Shown here: one piece after another, positions 24,652 through 33,720 of the stretch
Layout: every line of letters begins with the position of its first letter
Position numbering within the stretch: position 1 is the first letter of the stretch
From: JBHHYS01 sp046757645
GTDB lineage: Bacteria; Acidobacteriota; Terriglobia; Acidiferrales; 2-02-FULL-67-57
Direction of reading: 5' to 3'
DNA length: 41,933 nt
Assembly: GCA_046757645.1 (NCBI GenBank)
Contig: JBHHYS010000010.1
Location: forward strand, 1-41,933
The notes under the pieces: model-generated
What the model saw: only the letters and a program-made list of their open reading frames with translations
Database searches by the model: none
Told to the model about the DNA's origin: nothing
Translations under genes and position numbers: made by a program

Positions 24652-27186
24652 ATGCCGCGGAAAAAACGCTGGTGGGCCGCTCTGGTGTTGCTGGCCCTGG
24701 TCTTCTTCCTCCCCCTGTTGTTCAACCTGGAAGTGCTTCACGAGCCGGTGCAGCGGGCCGTCGAGCGCCAACTGGGACGCGAGATCGAGTTCGCCACCCT
24801 CACCGCCCGCCTCTTGCCCCGGCCGGGAGTGGTGGGCCGCCGCGTGGTCGTTCATGAGCAGGAGGGGTTCGGCGCTGAGCCCTTCCTGTATGCAGAAGAG
24901 GTCCACTGCTACTTGTCGCCCCGCACGCTGTGGGCGGGCCGGCTGGAGTTCTCGGAAATCCACTTCGTGCGGACCAGCATCAACCTGGTGCGCAATTCCC
25001 ACCACGCGTGGAATTTCGGCGCGCTTCTCCTCAGCCAGGGCGCAGCGCCACCCTCCACCCCCCCGGTTTCCCCGGTGATTCCCGTCCTCTCGGTCACCGC
25101 GGGGCGCATCAACTTCAAGCTCGGTGCGGACAAGCAGGTGTATGTGCTCACCGCGGCCCGGCTGCGAGTGGAGTCGCGCGGGGAGGGCCGCTGGCAACTC
25201 CAGTTGGAGGCCACCCCGATTCGGGTCGACCGCCGCCTCACCGAGACCGGCCGGCTGCGTCTCCGGGGGGAAGTGAGCCGCGCCCCAGAGTTTTCTCAGC
25301 TCCCGTTTCGCCTGGAGATGGGTTTGGAGCGCGGGTCGCTCGGGCAACTCTGGACGCTGTTCACCGGCCGGGAGCCGTCCCTGCGCGCCCTGGCCTCCTT
25401 TGCCGCCACTCTGGAGGGGACGCCGGCGGAATGGAAGGCTGGCGGCACATTCACCATCGCCAACCTGCGCCGTTGGGACTTGGTGGCACCGCCGGGGAGT
25501 CCCCGCTGGCAGGGTGAGTTCCGTCTGAAAGTTCTGGGCCGCGAACAGGCGGTAGAGATCGAGAACGCCACGCTGCGCAGCAAGCACTCCGCGCTCCAGG
25601 TGGTCGGCCGGGTGGATGATCCTTTCGGGCGGCGCCGCTGGCGGCTTCAGGCGCGCGCCGAGCGCTTGGCGCTGGGGGAGCTGATGATCCAGTGGGCCGG
25701 GTTGAAAGCCAACGTCTCCATGGAAGCCCGGCTCGACGCCACCGCCGAAATGGCCCTGCAAGTCCGGGGACCGCTCAGCACCTGGGAGGGCGAGTTGACC
25801 GCAGCCGAGGGCGCCACCCTCTACGTCCCCGGGCGTTCGCCCTCGGTGGAGTTGGGCAAGCTGCGGCTGCTGCTGAGGCGGGGCCGCTTGGAACTCCAGC
25901 CGCTGACTCTCCGCTTCTCGCCCGCCCATACGCTTACCCTCACGGGGCGACTGCCGCTTTTCGGTTCTCGGTTTCCGTATCGGTTGCGCTGGCGGAGCCG
26001 GAGCGTCGAACTGGGTGCGTTGCGCGAAACGGCGGCTGTATTCGGCTGGGATTTGTTCGGGCCCACCCGTTGGCAAGGCGAAGCCCGACTCGATTTGGAA
26101 TGGCGCGGGGAGGCGCTGCGCGGCGGGGAACCGCGCTGGCAGGGCCAAGTGGGATTGCGAGAAGCAAGCTTCCAGCCTCCTCAGTTCAGCCGCCCGCTGG
26201 AAATTGTGCAAGCCCGGCTGCAATGGCGAGGCTCTCGGTTCACCGCTCAGCCCCTGGTGGTGCGGCTGGGGGAGAATACGGTCAAGGGAAGCCTGGAGCG
26301 GCAGGGCCGTGCCGGTCGCTGGAAGGTGAGTCTCGCCGCCAAGCAAGTGAGGCTGGGCGACCTCAATCAGCTCCTCAACCCTGCGCCGCGCGGACTGCTG
26401 GCGCGCATCGTGGGGCCAGAGCCGCCCCCGATGCTGCCCTGGAAGGAGCTGGCGGCCGTTGGAGAGATTCGTGTGGGGGAATTGACCGCCGGGCCTTTTC
26501 GCCTGCGCCGCCTCTCGGCGCGCGGCCAGTGGGAGTCAGGGTGGCTCGAACTGTCCCGCCTCCGCTTTCGCGCCTACGGCGGCCGCTTTGCCGGACGCCT
26601 GCAGGGTGACTTTCGTACCACGCCGCCCGAGTACCGGCTGGCGGGTAACCTTAAGCAAGTGAAGTTGGCGGGCTTGCTGGCCGACAGCACCCGGCTGGGC
26701 GAGCTTTTCAATGGATTGGTGGGAGCCGACGTGGCCTTGCAGACGGCGGGCACCAACCCGCGGGAGTTGCTGCGTCACTTGCGGGGCCGGGTGGTGGGCG
26801 TGGTGCAGGACGGAACCATTGCCCACCTGAATTTGCTGGGGGCGATGTCGGCAGCCGCCGGGCTCGGCGAAGGCGAAGAAGAGGCCGGCACCCCCACGCA
26901 GTTGCAAAGTCTGGCGGGAGAGTTTCGAGTCGCCGAGGAGCAGGTAGAGTTCGACGAGGCGCGGTTGATCGCCAACGGCGCGGCGCTCGAGCTCTCCGGG
27001 CGGGTCGGCTTCGATGGACGCCTCGATCTCCGTCTGAGCGGGGAACCCTTGCGGGTCGCGGGCCGACGACCGTGCCCCGCCCTCCGCCGCTTGCTCTCGG
27101 CCTCTTATCGCTCCAGCGGCACCCTGCGCCGGCCGGAGGTGCAACTGGCTGAGCCGCTGCCGCCGGTCGTCCCCACGCCCCGCTAG
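24652..27186 (+). CDS. AsmA-like inner-membrane/periplasmic protein
   Basis: An 844-residue protein with a short basic N-terminus, one membrane anchor (about 8-25; WWAALVLLALVFFLPLLF), and a long beta-rich periplasmic part. The opening FNLEVLHEPVQRAVERQLGREIEF followed by repeated short strands, and the C-terminal region with VGADVALQTAGTNPRELLRHLRGRVVGVVQDGTI, are typical of the AsmA family. AsmA-like proteins are thought to bridge the periplasm and move phospholipids to the outer membrane. It ends in a Pro-rich tail. It starts 15 nt after lepB and is the last gene of the rnc-lepB unit. Confidence 0.85.
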   Translation: MPRKKRWWAALVLLALVFFLPLLFNLEVLHEPVQRAVERQLGREIEFATLTARLLPRPGVVGRRVVVHEQEGFGAEPFLYAEEVHCYLSPRTLWAGRLEFSEIHFVRTSINLVRNSHHAWNFGALLLSQGAAPPSTPPVSPVIPVLSVTAGRINFKLGADKQVYVLTAARLRVESRGEGRWQLQLEATPIRVDRRLTETGRLRLRGEVSRAPEFSQLPFRLEMGLERGSLGQLWTLFTGREPSLRALASFAATLEGTPAEWKAGGTFTIANLRRWDLVAPPGSPRWQGEFRLKVLGREQAVEIENATLRSKHSALQVVGRVDDPFGRRRWRLQARAERLALGELMIQWAGLKANVSMEARLDATAEMALQVRGPLSTWEGELTAAEGATLYVPGRSPSVELGKLRLLLRRGRLELQPLTLRFSPAHTLTLTGRLPLFGSRFPYRLRWRSRSVELGALRETAAVFGWDLFGPTRWQGEARLDLEWRGEALRGGEPRWQGQVGLREASFQPPQFSRPLEIVQARLQWRGSRFTAQPLVVRLGENTVKGSLERQGRAGRWKVSLAAKQVRLGDLNQLLNPAPRGLLARIVGPEPPPMLPWKELAAVGEIRVGELTAGPFRLRRLSARGQWESGWLELSRLRFRAYGGRFAGRLQGDFRTTPPEYRLAGNLKQVKLAGLLADSTRLGELFNGLVGADVALQTAGTNPRELLRHLRGRVVGVVQDGTIAHLNLLGAMSAAAGLGEGEEEAGTPTQLQSLAGEFRVAEEQVEFDEARLIANGAALELSGRVGFDGRLDLRLSGEPLRVAGRRPCPALRRLLSASYRSSGTLRRPEVQLAEPLPPVVPTPR

Positions 27187-27286
27187 TCCGGTTCGACTTG
27201 TTTTCTACAGCGTTGGCGGCGAAAACGGTTGACTCCCCCTGGCGTTGACAAGATTTTCTGTCTGGTGCCCTCAACGGGAAACGGCA

Positions 27287-28924
27287 CTAGCTGCCCGCCC
27301 GCCGCTCACCGGTTTGGCGTTCGTAGAGTTCCTTCACCCGGTCAAGCGTATCAATTTCTGCGACTCGCTTGTCGGATCGCAGGCGCACGATGCGGGGAAA
27401 GCGCAGGGCGTAGCCGCTTTCGTGGCGGCGGGAGCGCTGGATATTGTTGAAGGCCACTTCGAGGACGACCAGCGGCTCGACGCGCCGCTGGAAGCCATGG
27501 TCTTCGAGGGTGTGCTGCTGGAAGAACTTGGTGAGCTGGCGGATTTCGGCGTCGGTGAGCCCGGAATAGGCCTTCCCGATGTTGAGCAGGCGGTCGCCAG
27601 CGCGCACCGCGAAGGTGTAATCCGAGAGCCAGCCGCGGCGCTTGCCGTGGCCATACTCGACCCCGGTGACCACCACGTCCAGCGTCCCCAGAGGACGCTT
27701 CAGCTTCAGCCAATGCCGCCCGCGGCGCCCGGGCGTGTAGGGTGAGTCCGGCCCCTTGACCATCACCCCTTCGTTGCCCCGCACCAGAGCCTGGTCAAAG
27801 GCGCGCTGCAGCTCTTCCTCCGACCGGCAGAAGCTTGCCGGCGCCAGTTGCAGTTCGACGCCCGCCGCTTGGTTCGCCAGCAGCCGCTCCAAGCGTCGGC
27901 GACGCTCGACCAAAGACAAATCCAGCAGCAGCTCCTGGTTGGCGTAAAACAGGTCGAAGACCACAAACCGCACCGGAACTTCTTCTCGCAGCCCCCGGCC
28001 GGGCTTCTTGCGCCCCAGGCGCTTCTGCAAGGTGGTGAAGGGCCGGGGCCGATTGTCCCCCCAGGCCACGACTTCGCCGTCGAGGACGAATTCCCCGGGC
28101 AGAGCGGCCAGCGGCGGGAGGAGTTCGGGAAACTCGACGCTTTCGTCGAAGGTGCGCGAAAACAGTTTCGCCGTCGCCTCCTGCTTGTGAGCCTGGGCGC
28201 GCACACCGTCGTATTTGTCTTCAACCCAGGCGCCCTGGGGAAAGGACTCTGTGGCTTCGGCCGCGGTGTCGGCCGCACTGGCCAGCATAAAACCGATGGG
28301 ATGGAAGAGGCAGAGACGCGCTTCGGCCAGTTTGTCTGTGGCGGCCAGGCGCAGGATGACGCCGATGTCACCGGCGAGCATGTGGGCGCGCTCGACCTCC
28401 GCCAGGGGTTTGTCGAAAGCGTACGCGATCGCTTCTTTCACCAGGCTTTCCCGCAGGCCGATGCGCAACTCCCCGGTAAGAATCTTGACAATGTATTTCG
28501 CTTCCCGAGGATGCGCCCGGCGCAGCAGCGAGTCGAGGACCGCCAGTTTTTGTGCCGGGCCACGGCGTGCGGCCAGCTCTTCGAAACCCGCCGCCACGGC
28601 CCTCAGCGACAACTCTTCGGCAGCCGTCTGGCCCCTCAGAAGTTCTTCCGCCATGCCACCCAGGTCTCCATGCTTGCGATAGACAGCTTCCATGGTGTCG
28701 GCCGGGGTGCGAGCCAAGAGCCGGACCGCCTCCCACACCAAGGAGGTTCCCACCGCCAGAACTTTTTCTTCCGTGCGGGGAAAAGCCTGGCCAGTAAGGA
28801 AGACGGCCGCGCGGGCGGCCTCCTCGAGGGGCCGGGAGCGCAGGTAGTCGCCTACCAGGCGCACTTTCTCGGTTTTCTTGGTGGTGGCCGCGACGGCCTC
28901 GCAGGTTTCAGCAAAGCGGCGCAC
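27287..28924 (-). CDS. ATP-dependent DNA ligase
   Basis: Joins nicks in DNA using ATP. The nucleotidyl-transfer Lys lies in motif I, WVEDKYDGVRAQAHK. Motif III is FVLDGEVVAWG, motif IIIa VRFVVFDLFYAN, motif IV EGVMVKGPDSPYTPG and motif V HWLKLKR. An alpha-helical DNA-binding domain precedes (about 1-200) and an OB-fold domain follows (about 420-540). Length and arrangement fit the archaeal/bacterial LigB-type ligases rather than LigD. The GTG at 28924 places the start directly at the conserved RRFAETCEAVAATTKK region and a CATAAT box lies 12 nt upstream; an ATG at 28993 would add 23 residues of Cys/Pro-rich sequence not expected in the family. It is alone on its strand with no nuclease or Ku partner in view. 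Confidence 0.93.
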   Translation of the reverse strand: MRRFAETCEAVAATTKKTEKVRLVGDYLRSRPLEEAARAAVFLTGQAFPRTEEKVLAVGTSLVWEAVRLLARTPADTMEAVYRKHGDLGGMAEELLRGQTAAEELSLRAVAAGFEELAARRGPAQKLAVLDSLLRRAHPREAKYIVKILTGELRIGLRESLVKEAIAYAFDKPLAEVERAHMLAGDIGVILRLAATDKLAEARLCLFHPIGFMLASAADTAAEATESFPQGAWVEDKYDGVRAQAHKQEATAKLFSRTFDESVEFPELLPPLAALPGEFVLDGEVVAWGDNRPRPFTTLQKRLGRKKPGRGLREEVPVRFVVFDLFYANQELLLDLSLVERRRRLERLLANQAAGVELQLAPASFCRSEEELQRAFDQALVRGNEGVMVKGPDSPYTPGRRGRHWLKLKRPLGTLDVVVTGVEYGHGKRRGWLSDYTFAVRAGDRLLNIGKAYSGLTDAEIRQLTKFFQQHTLEDHGFQRRVEPLVVLEVAFNNIQRSRRHESGYALRFPRIVRLRSDKRVAEIDTLDRVKELYERQTGERRAGS

Positions 28925-29087
28925 GGGAAGCGGTCTATTATGGCATGGCAGCGCGCCAGGTGGTTGAGGAGTGCAGGAGTATGCTAGTGCCATCCCAACT
29001 TTTTGAGGATAATAGCAGGTTCAGGCGCGGCGTTGACCGGCTCCCCTCCGGGCTGGTTGGAGCCGCACTCGTGTGGACGAGTCGAGT

Positions 29088-30020
29088 ATGGTACGGGTAG
29101 GGCGGATAATCACGGCCGCAGCGGTGCTCTGGCTGGGCACGGGCGGTGCCGGCGGCCAAACCCCGCAGCCGTTTATCCGCTACCGGGTGGAGCAGGTCAT
29201 TCGTTTGGAAACCATCACAGCCGAAGCCCAACCCTTGCCCGGACGCCTGCGCGCCCAGCCGGTGAGCACGGGGGTCGAAGGGCGGGTGCGCTTCGTGCTG
29301 GAGCAGCGGTGGGAGGAAAACCCGGCGGGGCGCGGTTCACCCCGAGCCACCAACGCGAGGGGCACTTGGCGCTTCACCCAGGTGGAGGTGGAGCCCCCGC
29401 ACGCCGAGACTCCCGGTCGGGCAAGCGCCGGTGTGGCACAAGTCCTGGCGGTGGGGTTGGCCTGGATGCAGCAGCTCGACGCCCGGGAATTCAGCGGGGC
29501 AATCTCCGAATTGCCCGTGATCCCACTCGGGGAGGCGCCGCCCCGGCGCTTGACCTCGTGGCTCCGCTGGGCGCAAACAGGTACGTTTGCTGGCGTCGAG
29601 AAGGATCCGGTGACGCTCGCCACGGCCTCGCCTGAAAGTGCTCCTCCATTCGGCTCGGGCCAGGCTCCCACCCCGGAACCTCCCGCGGCAGACTATAAAG
29701 TGCAGTGGCTGCGGAGCGAGTTCCGGTCCCGCTCTGCGGCATTGTGCCACGTGCAGCAAGCGCGCTGGGCAGTGCCGGTCGCGGCGGCGCCAGCTTCGGT
29801 GTCGGCGGAGCTGGCGGCAGCAGGCGTGGAAGCGCGCAGCTATTTTTCCGCCCAAAGCCTGGAATGGGTTTCGCAGGAGAGCCCGGCGCTCGTCTACGCC
29901 GAACGCAGCGCGGTGAGCGAAACCTTCTGGAGCCTGGCCAAGGTGAAGAAACCTGAAGTGCAGGAGCTGGTGTTTCGCATACGGCTGGGCGTCCAGGTGC
30001 GGGTGGAGCGGTTGCCGTGA
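29088..30020 (+). CDS. Secreted protein of unknown function
   Basis: I do not recognise a family. The product (about 310 residues) starts with a signal peptide (MVRVGRIITAAAVLWLG, cleavage likely near GGAGGQ) and is otherwise mixed beta and helix with no catalytic motif I can name. The pattern IRYRVEQVIRLETI, GRVRFVLEQRWEENP, GTWRFTQVEVEPP suggests an all-beta N-terminal half. Start is uncertain: a GTG at 29073 would add five residues, and neither has a good ribosome-binding site. The following gene also encodes a secreted, beta-rich protein with related wording (RYRMQLTVETES), so the two may be diverged paralogues or partners. The stop shares GTGA with the longest open frame of the following gene. 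Confidence 0.65.
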   Translation: MVRVGRIITAAAVLWLGTGGAGGQTPQPFIRYRVEQVIRLETITAEAQPLPGRLRAQPVSTGVEGRVRFVLEQRWEENPAGRGSPRATNARGTWRFTQVEVEPPHAETPGRASAGVAQVLAVGLAWMQQLDAREFSGAISELPVIPLGEAPPRRLTSWLRWAQTGTFAGVEKDPVTLATASPESAPPFGSGQAPTPEPPAADYKVQWLRSEFRSRSAALCHVQQARWAVPVAAAPASVSAELAAAGVEARSYFSAQSLEWVSQESPALVYAERSAVSETFWSLAKVKKPEVQELVFRIRLGVQVRVERLP

Positions 30021-30042
30021 GCTGGCACCCACAAGTTTGGTT

Positions 30043-30071
30043 GATGAGCAGGCAGGAATGCCTGCGGCATC
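30043..30071 (+). repeat. Palindromic repeat between two secreted-protein genes
   Basis: GATG (30043-30046) pairs with CATC (30068-30071), and GCAGGCA (30048-30054) with TGCCTGC (30059-30065), around a GGAA loop. GAGCAGGCAGGAATGCCTGC (30046-30065) is identical to 33886-33905 in the hairpin array 3.8 kb away. It occupies the short gap before the ATG at 30092 and may be a recent insertion into a formerly overlapping gene pair. Confidence 0.75.
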
Positions 30072-30091
30072 AAATGAAAAGAGGTATAGGC

Positions 30092-31039
30092 ATGAGCCGC
30101 TGCCGCCAAGAGTGGACTATCCACGCTGCCCGGGGCCGCATCGTGCGAGGGAGCGCCCTGCTGCTCGTCCTGGCCATGCCGCTGGGCGCCGCTGAAGGCA
30201 TCTTGCTGGTTCCGCGATTTACTCCCGGGGAGCGGGTGCGCTACCGCATGCAGTTGACCGTGGAAACCGAGTCCACGCTGAATCCCTCAGGCACGACGCT
30301 CACCCGCGAGGAGCCCCTGCGGCTCGCCTTTGACATCACCTGGCAGGTGGAGATCCTGGCCCCGCCCGCGGCGGAACGGGCGGCGGAACCCCCGGGGGCG
30401 GTAAGGTTGCGCGCGGTCATCGAAGCGCTTCAGCTGGAATCCTCCCGGGTGACCTCGCCATCGGCCCTGGCGGATGATTTTGTCGGCAAGGCGGTTACTT
30501 ACAGGTTGCTGCCCGACGGCAGCGTGGACAGCATCCAGGCGCCGGAAGAGTGGCTGGAAGACGGCCAACCGTCGGCCTGGCTGCGCGCCTGGCTGGCGCA
30601 AGGCAGCGGTGTCAGCGACGGACTGCCGCGGCATCCGGTGAAGCCCGGCGAGCAGTGGCGCGCTGAGCGCGAGTTCGAAGTCCCGGGGCTGCCGCGCCAG
30701 CGGTTGGTCTCGGAAAGTCAGTATTTGCGCGACGAGTCCCGGGGGAGGCCTCCCTGCGCCGTCATTCTTACCCGCTTCGAGCTGAGCGGAGCCGACCGCC
30801 GCGAAGTGAAATCGCCCGATGGCACGCCCGCCCAGGTTGACACTCGGGTGGAGGGCGGGGGCAGCCGGTTGAGCTGCTATGACCACCGCACCGGGCGCTT
30901 GCGCGAGTCGTCCCAGACCAGCCGCGAATCCATTCACCTTGAAATCCGTCGGCGCCCGCAGAAACCCTCCGAGGCATCCCCGCCGCTGGTGCTGGAGTCG
31001 CGCACCGTCACTGAGTCGCACCTGCAAGTGGTGGACTGA
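30092..31039 (+). CDS. Secreted beta-rich protein of unknown function
   Basis: A 315-residue exported protein with no named family that I can support. ATG 30092 follows AAGAGGTA and starts a basic N-terminus and hydrophobic core (GSALLLVLAMPLGAAEG, about residues 18-33). The longer frame back to 30017 is open only because a palindromic repeat is read through. The mature part opens ILLVPRFTPGERVRYRMQL and continues with alternating strands, ending in an Arg/Glu-rich tail (SREIHLEIRRRPQ-like, TESHLQVVD). Similar RVRY openings occur in the preceding gene, suggesting a pair. The uvrB promoter overlaps its final codons. Confidence 0.65.
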   Translation: MSRCRQEWTIHAARGRIVRGSALLLVLAMPLGAAEGILLVPRFTPGERVRYRMQLTVETESTLNPSGTTLTREEPLRLAFDITWQVEILAPPAAERAAEPPGAVRLRAVIEALQLESSRVTSPSALADDFVGKAVTYRLLPDGSVDSIQAPEEWLEDGQPSAWLRAWLAQGSGVSDGLPRHPVKPGEQWRAEREFEVPGLPRQRLVSESQYLRDESRGRPPCAVILTRFELSGADRREVKSPDGTPAQVDTRVEGGGSRLSCYDHRTGRLRESSQTSRESIHLEIRRRPQKPSEASPPLVLESRTVTESHLQVVD

Positions 31040-31059
31040 CGCGGCCGGCGCGCTATAAT
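31032..31059 (+). promoter_or_regulatory. uvrB promoter
   Basis: Perfect TATAAT at 31054-31059 preceded, 16 bp away, by TGGACT (31032-31037, 4 of 6). The start codon at 31098 is about 32 nt from the expected transcription start. I see no LexA operator around it. Confidence 0.55.
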
Positions 31060-31097
31060 GAAGGGTTTGGCCGGTAGGCGCGGAGTGCGCTGAGGCA

Positions 31098-33203
31098 ATG
31101 GACTTCAAACTGGTCAGCAACTACGAGCCCCGGGGCGACCAGCAGCAAGCCATCGAGGCGCTGGTGCGGGGTGTGCACTCGGGCGAGCAGCACCAGGTGC
31201 TGCTGGGAGTTACCGGCTCGGGCAAGACCTACACGATGGCGAAAGTCATCGAGCAGGTGGGGCGGCCCACGCTGGTGCTGGCCCACAACAAGACCCTGGC
31301 GGCCCAGCTTTTTCACGAGTTCCGCAACTTCTTCCCCCACAACGCAGTGGAATATTTCGTCAGCTACTACGACTACTACCAGCCGGAAGCCTACCTGCCC
31401 GCAAGCGACGTCTACATCGAAAAAGAAGCCACCATCAACGACGAGCTGGATAAGCTGCGCATGTCGGCCACCAAGGCGCTCTTCGAGCGGCGCGACTCGG
31501 TCATCGTGGCCAGCGTCTCCTGCATCTACGGGCTCGGCTCGCCGGAGGCCTATTACGGCATGCTGCTGATGCTGGAGAAAGGCCAGCGCACACCCCGGGC
31601 GGACATTCTCAAGAAGCTGGTGGAGATCCAGTACGAGCGCAGCGAGGACCTGCGTCGCGGCAGCTTCCGGGTGCGCGGGGATATGGTCGAGGTCTACCCC
31701 ACCTATGCGGACGCCGCCTACCGGATTGAGCTTTGGGGCGCCCAGATAGAGCAGCTCAGCGAAATTGACCCGCTCACCGGCGCCCGCAAGCAAACTCATC
31801 TCCGCCTGCCCATCTACCCCCGGACGCACTACGTGATGCCTCCCCAGGAGCGGGAGCGCGCCATCCGCGACATCCTCGCGGAACTCCAGGGGTGGAAGCC
31901 GGAGTTGGAAAAGCAGGGCAAGCAGGTGGAAGCCCAGCGGGTCTGGCAGCGGACGATGTTCGACGTTGAAATGATGCGCACCATCGGCTACTGCCACGGC
32001 ATCGAGAACTACTCGCGGCACCTCTCCCGACGTCCCCCGGGGGAGCCCCCGCCCACTCTGCTCGACTACTTCCCCCGCGACTTCCTGCTCTTCGTGGACG
32101 AGTCCCACCAGACCATCCCCCAAGTGCGCGGCATGTTCGAGGGCGACCGCTCCCGCAAGCAAACCCTGGTGAACTACGGCTTTCGCCTGCCCTCGGCGCT
32201 CGACAATCGCCCCCTTAACTTCGAAGAGTTTCTTCATCGCCTCAACCAAACGATCTATGTCTCCGCCACCCCCGGCCCCTACGAGCTGACTAAAGCCACC
32301 GGGGTGGTGGTGGAGCAGATTGTCCGCCCCACCGGCTTGATTGACCCCGAAGTGGATGTGCGGCCGGTGCGCGGCCAGGTGGATAACCTGCTGGAGGAGA
32401 TTCGGCGCCGCACGGCCCGCGGCGAGCGCGTGCTGGTCACCACTTTGACCAAGCGCATGGCCGAAGACCTGGCGCAGTACTACAGCGAAGTCGGGGTGCG
32501 CTGCCGCTACCTGCACTCCGAGATTGACACCCTGGAGCGGGTACGCATCCTGCGCGACCTGCGCCGCGGTGCTTTCGACGTCCTCATCGGCATCAACCTG
32601 CTGCGGGAAGGGCTCGACCTCCCCGAGGTCTCGTTGGTGGCCGTGCTCGACGCCGACAAGGAGGGTTACCTGCGCTCGAAGACGGCGCTGATTCAGACCA
32701 TGGGGCGGGCGGCCCGGCACATTCGCGGCAAGGCCATCCTCTATGCCGACCTCATCACCCGGTCGATGCGGGAGGCGATGGACGAAACCAGCCGCCGCCG
32801 CGCCATCCAGTTGCGCTTCAATGAGGAGAATGGCATTACCCCAGAAAGTGTGGTGAAGCCGGTGGACATGGCCTTGGCGTCGATTGTCGAAGCTGACTTT
32901 GCCACCGTGCCCCTGGAGGAAACCGAGTTCGAAGAGATTACCGACGAAGAGCAGTTGCGGGAAATCATCCTCAAGCTGGAAGAGCAGATGCGCGCCGCCG
33001 CGAAGAGTTTCGAATTCGAGCGCGCCGCCCAACTCCGCGACCGCCTCCGCGCCCTCAAGCAGAAGGACGTCGGCATGCTCTTCCAGCCCGCCTTCCTCCC
33101 CCGCGAGCCCTTGGCTGCCGAAGCCACCGTCCTTACCCCGTCCTCCGCGCCGACCCCGAAACCCAAAGTGCGTTTTTCGCGGCGTGGTTCCCGCCGAAAA
33201 TAG
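31098..33203 (+). CDS. uvrB: Excinuclease ABC subunit B
   Basis: The damage-verifying helicase-like subunit of nucleotide excision repair; it receives lesions from UvrA and recruits UvrC. The 701-residue protein has Walker A GVTGSGKT (residues 37-44), LVLAHNKTLAAQL, the beta-hairpin YYDYYQPEAYLPASDVYIEK, Walker B FLLFVDESHQT, motifs V/VI (INLLREGLDLPEVSL, QTMGRAARHIRG), and the C-terminal UVR domain (LEEQMRAAAKSFEFERAAQLRDR) that binds UvrC. Length fits the family, with a short extra basic tail (KVRFSRRGSRRK). GAGG ahead of ATG 31098 serves as ribosome-binding site. No uvrA or uvrC is nearby. Confidence 0.98.
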   Translation: MDFKLVSNYEPRGDQQQAIEALVRGVHSGEQHQVLLGVTGSGKTYTMAKVIEQVGRPTLVLAHNKTLAAQLFHEFRNFFPHNAVEYFVSYYDYYQPEAYLPASDVYIEKEATINDELDKLRMSATKALFERRDSVIVASVSCIYGLGSPEAYYGMLLMLEKGQRTPRADILKKLVEIQYERSEDLRRGSFRVRGDMVEVYPTYADAAYRIELWGAQIEQLSEIDPLTGARKQTHLRLPIYPRTHYVMPPQERERAIRDILAELQGWKPELEKQGKQVEAQRVWQRTMFDVEMMRTIGYCHGIENYSRHLSRRPPGEPPPTLLDYFPRDFLLFVDESHQTIPQVRGMFEGDRSRKQTLVNYGFRLPSALDNRPLNFEEFLHRLNQTIYVSATPGPYELTKATGVVVEQIVRPTGLIDPEVDVRPVRGQVDNLLEEIRRRTARGERVLVTTLTKRMAEDLAQYYSEVGVRCRYLHSEIDTLERVRILRDLRRGAFDVLIGINLLREGLDLPEVSLVAVLDADKEGYLRSKTALIQTMGRAARHIRGKAILYADLITRSMREAMDETSRRRAIQLRFNEENGITPESVVKPVDMALASIVEADFATVPLEETEFEEITDEEQLREIILKLEEQMRAAAKSFEFERAAQLRDRLRALKQKDVGMLFQPAFLPREPLAAEATVLTPSSAPTPKPKVRFSRRGSRRK

Positions 33204-33213
33204 GCCCGCAGAG

Positions 33214-33243
33214 CTTGACAAGCAGTTTGGTAACTAAGTATGG
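33214..33243 (+). promoter_or_regulatory. Promoter for the 74-aa membrane protein
   Basis: TTGACA (33214-33219), 18-bp spacer, TATGGT (33238-33243). Expected start of transcription is about 40 nt before ATG 33293. It begins a few bases after the uvrB stop, so the small gene is not simply part of the uvrB unit. Confidence 0.5.
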
Positions 33244-33292
33244 TCTCTGCGTTTCTGCCAAATAATGGTCTCAAGTTCGAAAGGGGCGAAAA

Positions 33293-33517
33293 ATGACTAT
33301 TTTCTATAGCAAAAAGTTTTGGGTTTCCCTAGTTGGGTTGATCTTTGCCGTCCTGACGGCATATGGGTTGACGGTTCCCCCTGAAGTCAGAGTCAAAACC
33401 CTTGAAGTAATCATGGCGATAGTCGCTGCTTACAATGTAGGACAGGGCATCGCTGACGGCGTAAGCAAAGGAGAAACTTCTGGTGTCGCGGCCGCTCTAA
33501 AGGCCCGCAAACCCTAG
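33293..33517 (+). CDS. Small two-helix membrane protein, phage-like in appearance
   Basis: A 74-residue protein with two predicted membrane helices: about residues 9-27 (FWVSLVGLIFAVLTAYGL) and 38-55 (EVIMAIVAAYNVGQG). The opening MTIFYSKKFW and the AYNVGQGIADG motif resemble small holin-like or structural membrane proteins often found with phages; I do not recognise a named family. GGGGCG-AAAA before the ATG is a fair ribosome-binding site, and there is a good promoter upstream. Base composition is visibly less GC-rich than neighbouring genes, hinting at later arrival. No other phage gene is nearby, so it is an orphan. Holin, toxin-like peptide or housekeeping small membrane protein all remain possible. 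Confidence 0.6.
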   Translation: MTIFYSKKFWVSLVGLIFAVLTAYGLTVPPEVRVKTLEVIMAIVAAYNVGQGIADGVSKGETSGVAAALKARKP

Positions 33518-33720
33518 GTCGCTCGACGGTCGCTATTCGGTGGTTTTGGGTACCGGCGTGTTAGTGTGTACAATATTTTGGCCATAGGTTATGCTCGGAT
33601 AGCCACGACTGAAGCTACGGTCTGACGAAAGCCTGGCCTGACGATTAGGCGAGGCCGTTTCGCAGTTCTTCCAACGGATAGAAAGTCTCCCGCCAGAGGT
33701 TGCCGCCGCCACACCGTCAG

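Noticed and set aside
24652..27186. A translocation/assembly module TamB protein
   Set aside because: Length and N-terminal region fit AsmA-like proteins better; the long TamB C-terminal DUF490 domain is not evident.
31053..33221. A 722-codon open frame on the minus strand opposite uvrB
   Set aside because: Shadow of the high-GC third positions of uvrB; its product is low-complexity His/Gly/Leu with no domain, and uvrB is unmistakable.
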